A stretch of 5,324 nt of DNA from Lachnospiraceae bacterium (GTDB taxonomy: Bacteria; Bacillota; Clostridia; Lachnospirales; Lachnospiraceae), in NCBI GenBank assembly GCA_003519685.1, contig DOWG01000173.1, positions 1 to 5,324 of the forward strand, in the 5' to 3' direction. Made by a program: the position numbers and the translations under genes. Below the pieces are notes generated by a model. That model made no database searches, was not told the DNA's origin, and worked only from the letters and a program-made list of their open reading frames with translations. Positions 5,294 to 5,324 of this stretch are shown in pieces; position 1 is the first letter of the stretch, and each line of letters starts with the position of its first letter.

Positions 5294-5324
5294 TGCGGTG
5301 CTTCCGGCAGATATTAAGAATTTG

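Overview
The window looks like an ordinary chromosomal stretch from a low-to-mid-GC Firmicute, most likely a clostridial gut-type bacterium (Lachnospiraceae or a close relative). This rests on strong AGGAG-type ribosome binding sites, a GH25 muramidase with Lachnospiraceae-style SH3b repeats, a DUF3783 protein, a clostridial MATE pump, and a signal-less SIMPL-domain protein. The taxonomic call is inference from protein style, not from a marker gene.

Layout from left to right. A 138-base leader with no convincing promoter precedes a membrane-anchored GH25 lysozyme with three C-terminal SH3b repeats (139-1968, +). After 72 bases comes a small DUF3783 protein of unknown function (2041-2433, +), probably co-transcribed with it. 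The gap to the next gene holds a likely promoter (2461-2488) and a strong intrinsic terminator (2537-2564). The terminator's T-tract directly abuts the ribosome binding site of a MATE-family multidrug/metabolite exporter (2579-3949, +), so that gene appears to be controlled by transcription attenuation or readthrough. Next is a 186-base intergenic region with a perfect 16-bp palindrome inside a wider dyad of the same centre, plus a separate 11-bp inverted repeat. A small GNAT-like acetyltransferase (about 4136-4435, +) follows. It converges on a cytoplasmic SIMPL/DUF541 protein on the minus strand (4606-5247). A 118-bp nested inverted repeat fills the convergent gap and stops exactly at the SIMPL stop codon. 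It could be a bidirectional terminator, a MITE-like fold-back element, or both.

The genes do not form one recognisable pathway. GH25 plus DUF3783 may be a cell-wall-related unit, and the other three genes look independently transcribed. I see no complete mobile element, CRISPR array, tRNA or rRNA. The regions most worth a second look are non-coding: the MATE attenuator, the concentric dyad at 3982-4045 and the fold-back element at 4488-4605. No clear new multi-gene system is visible.
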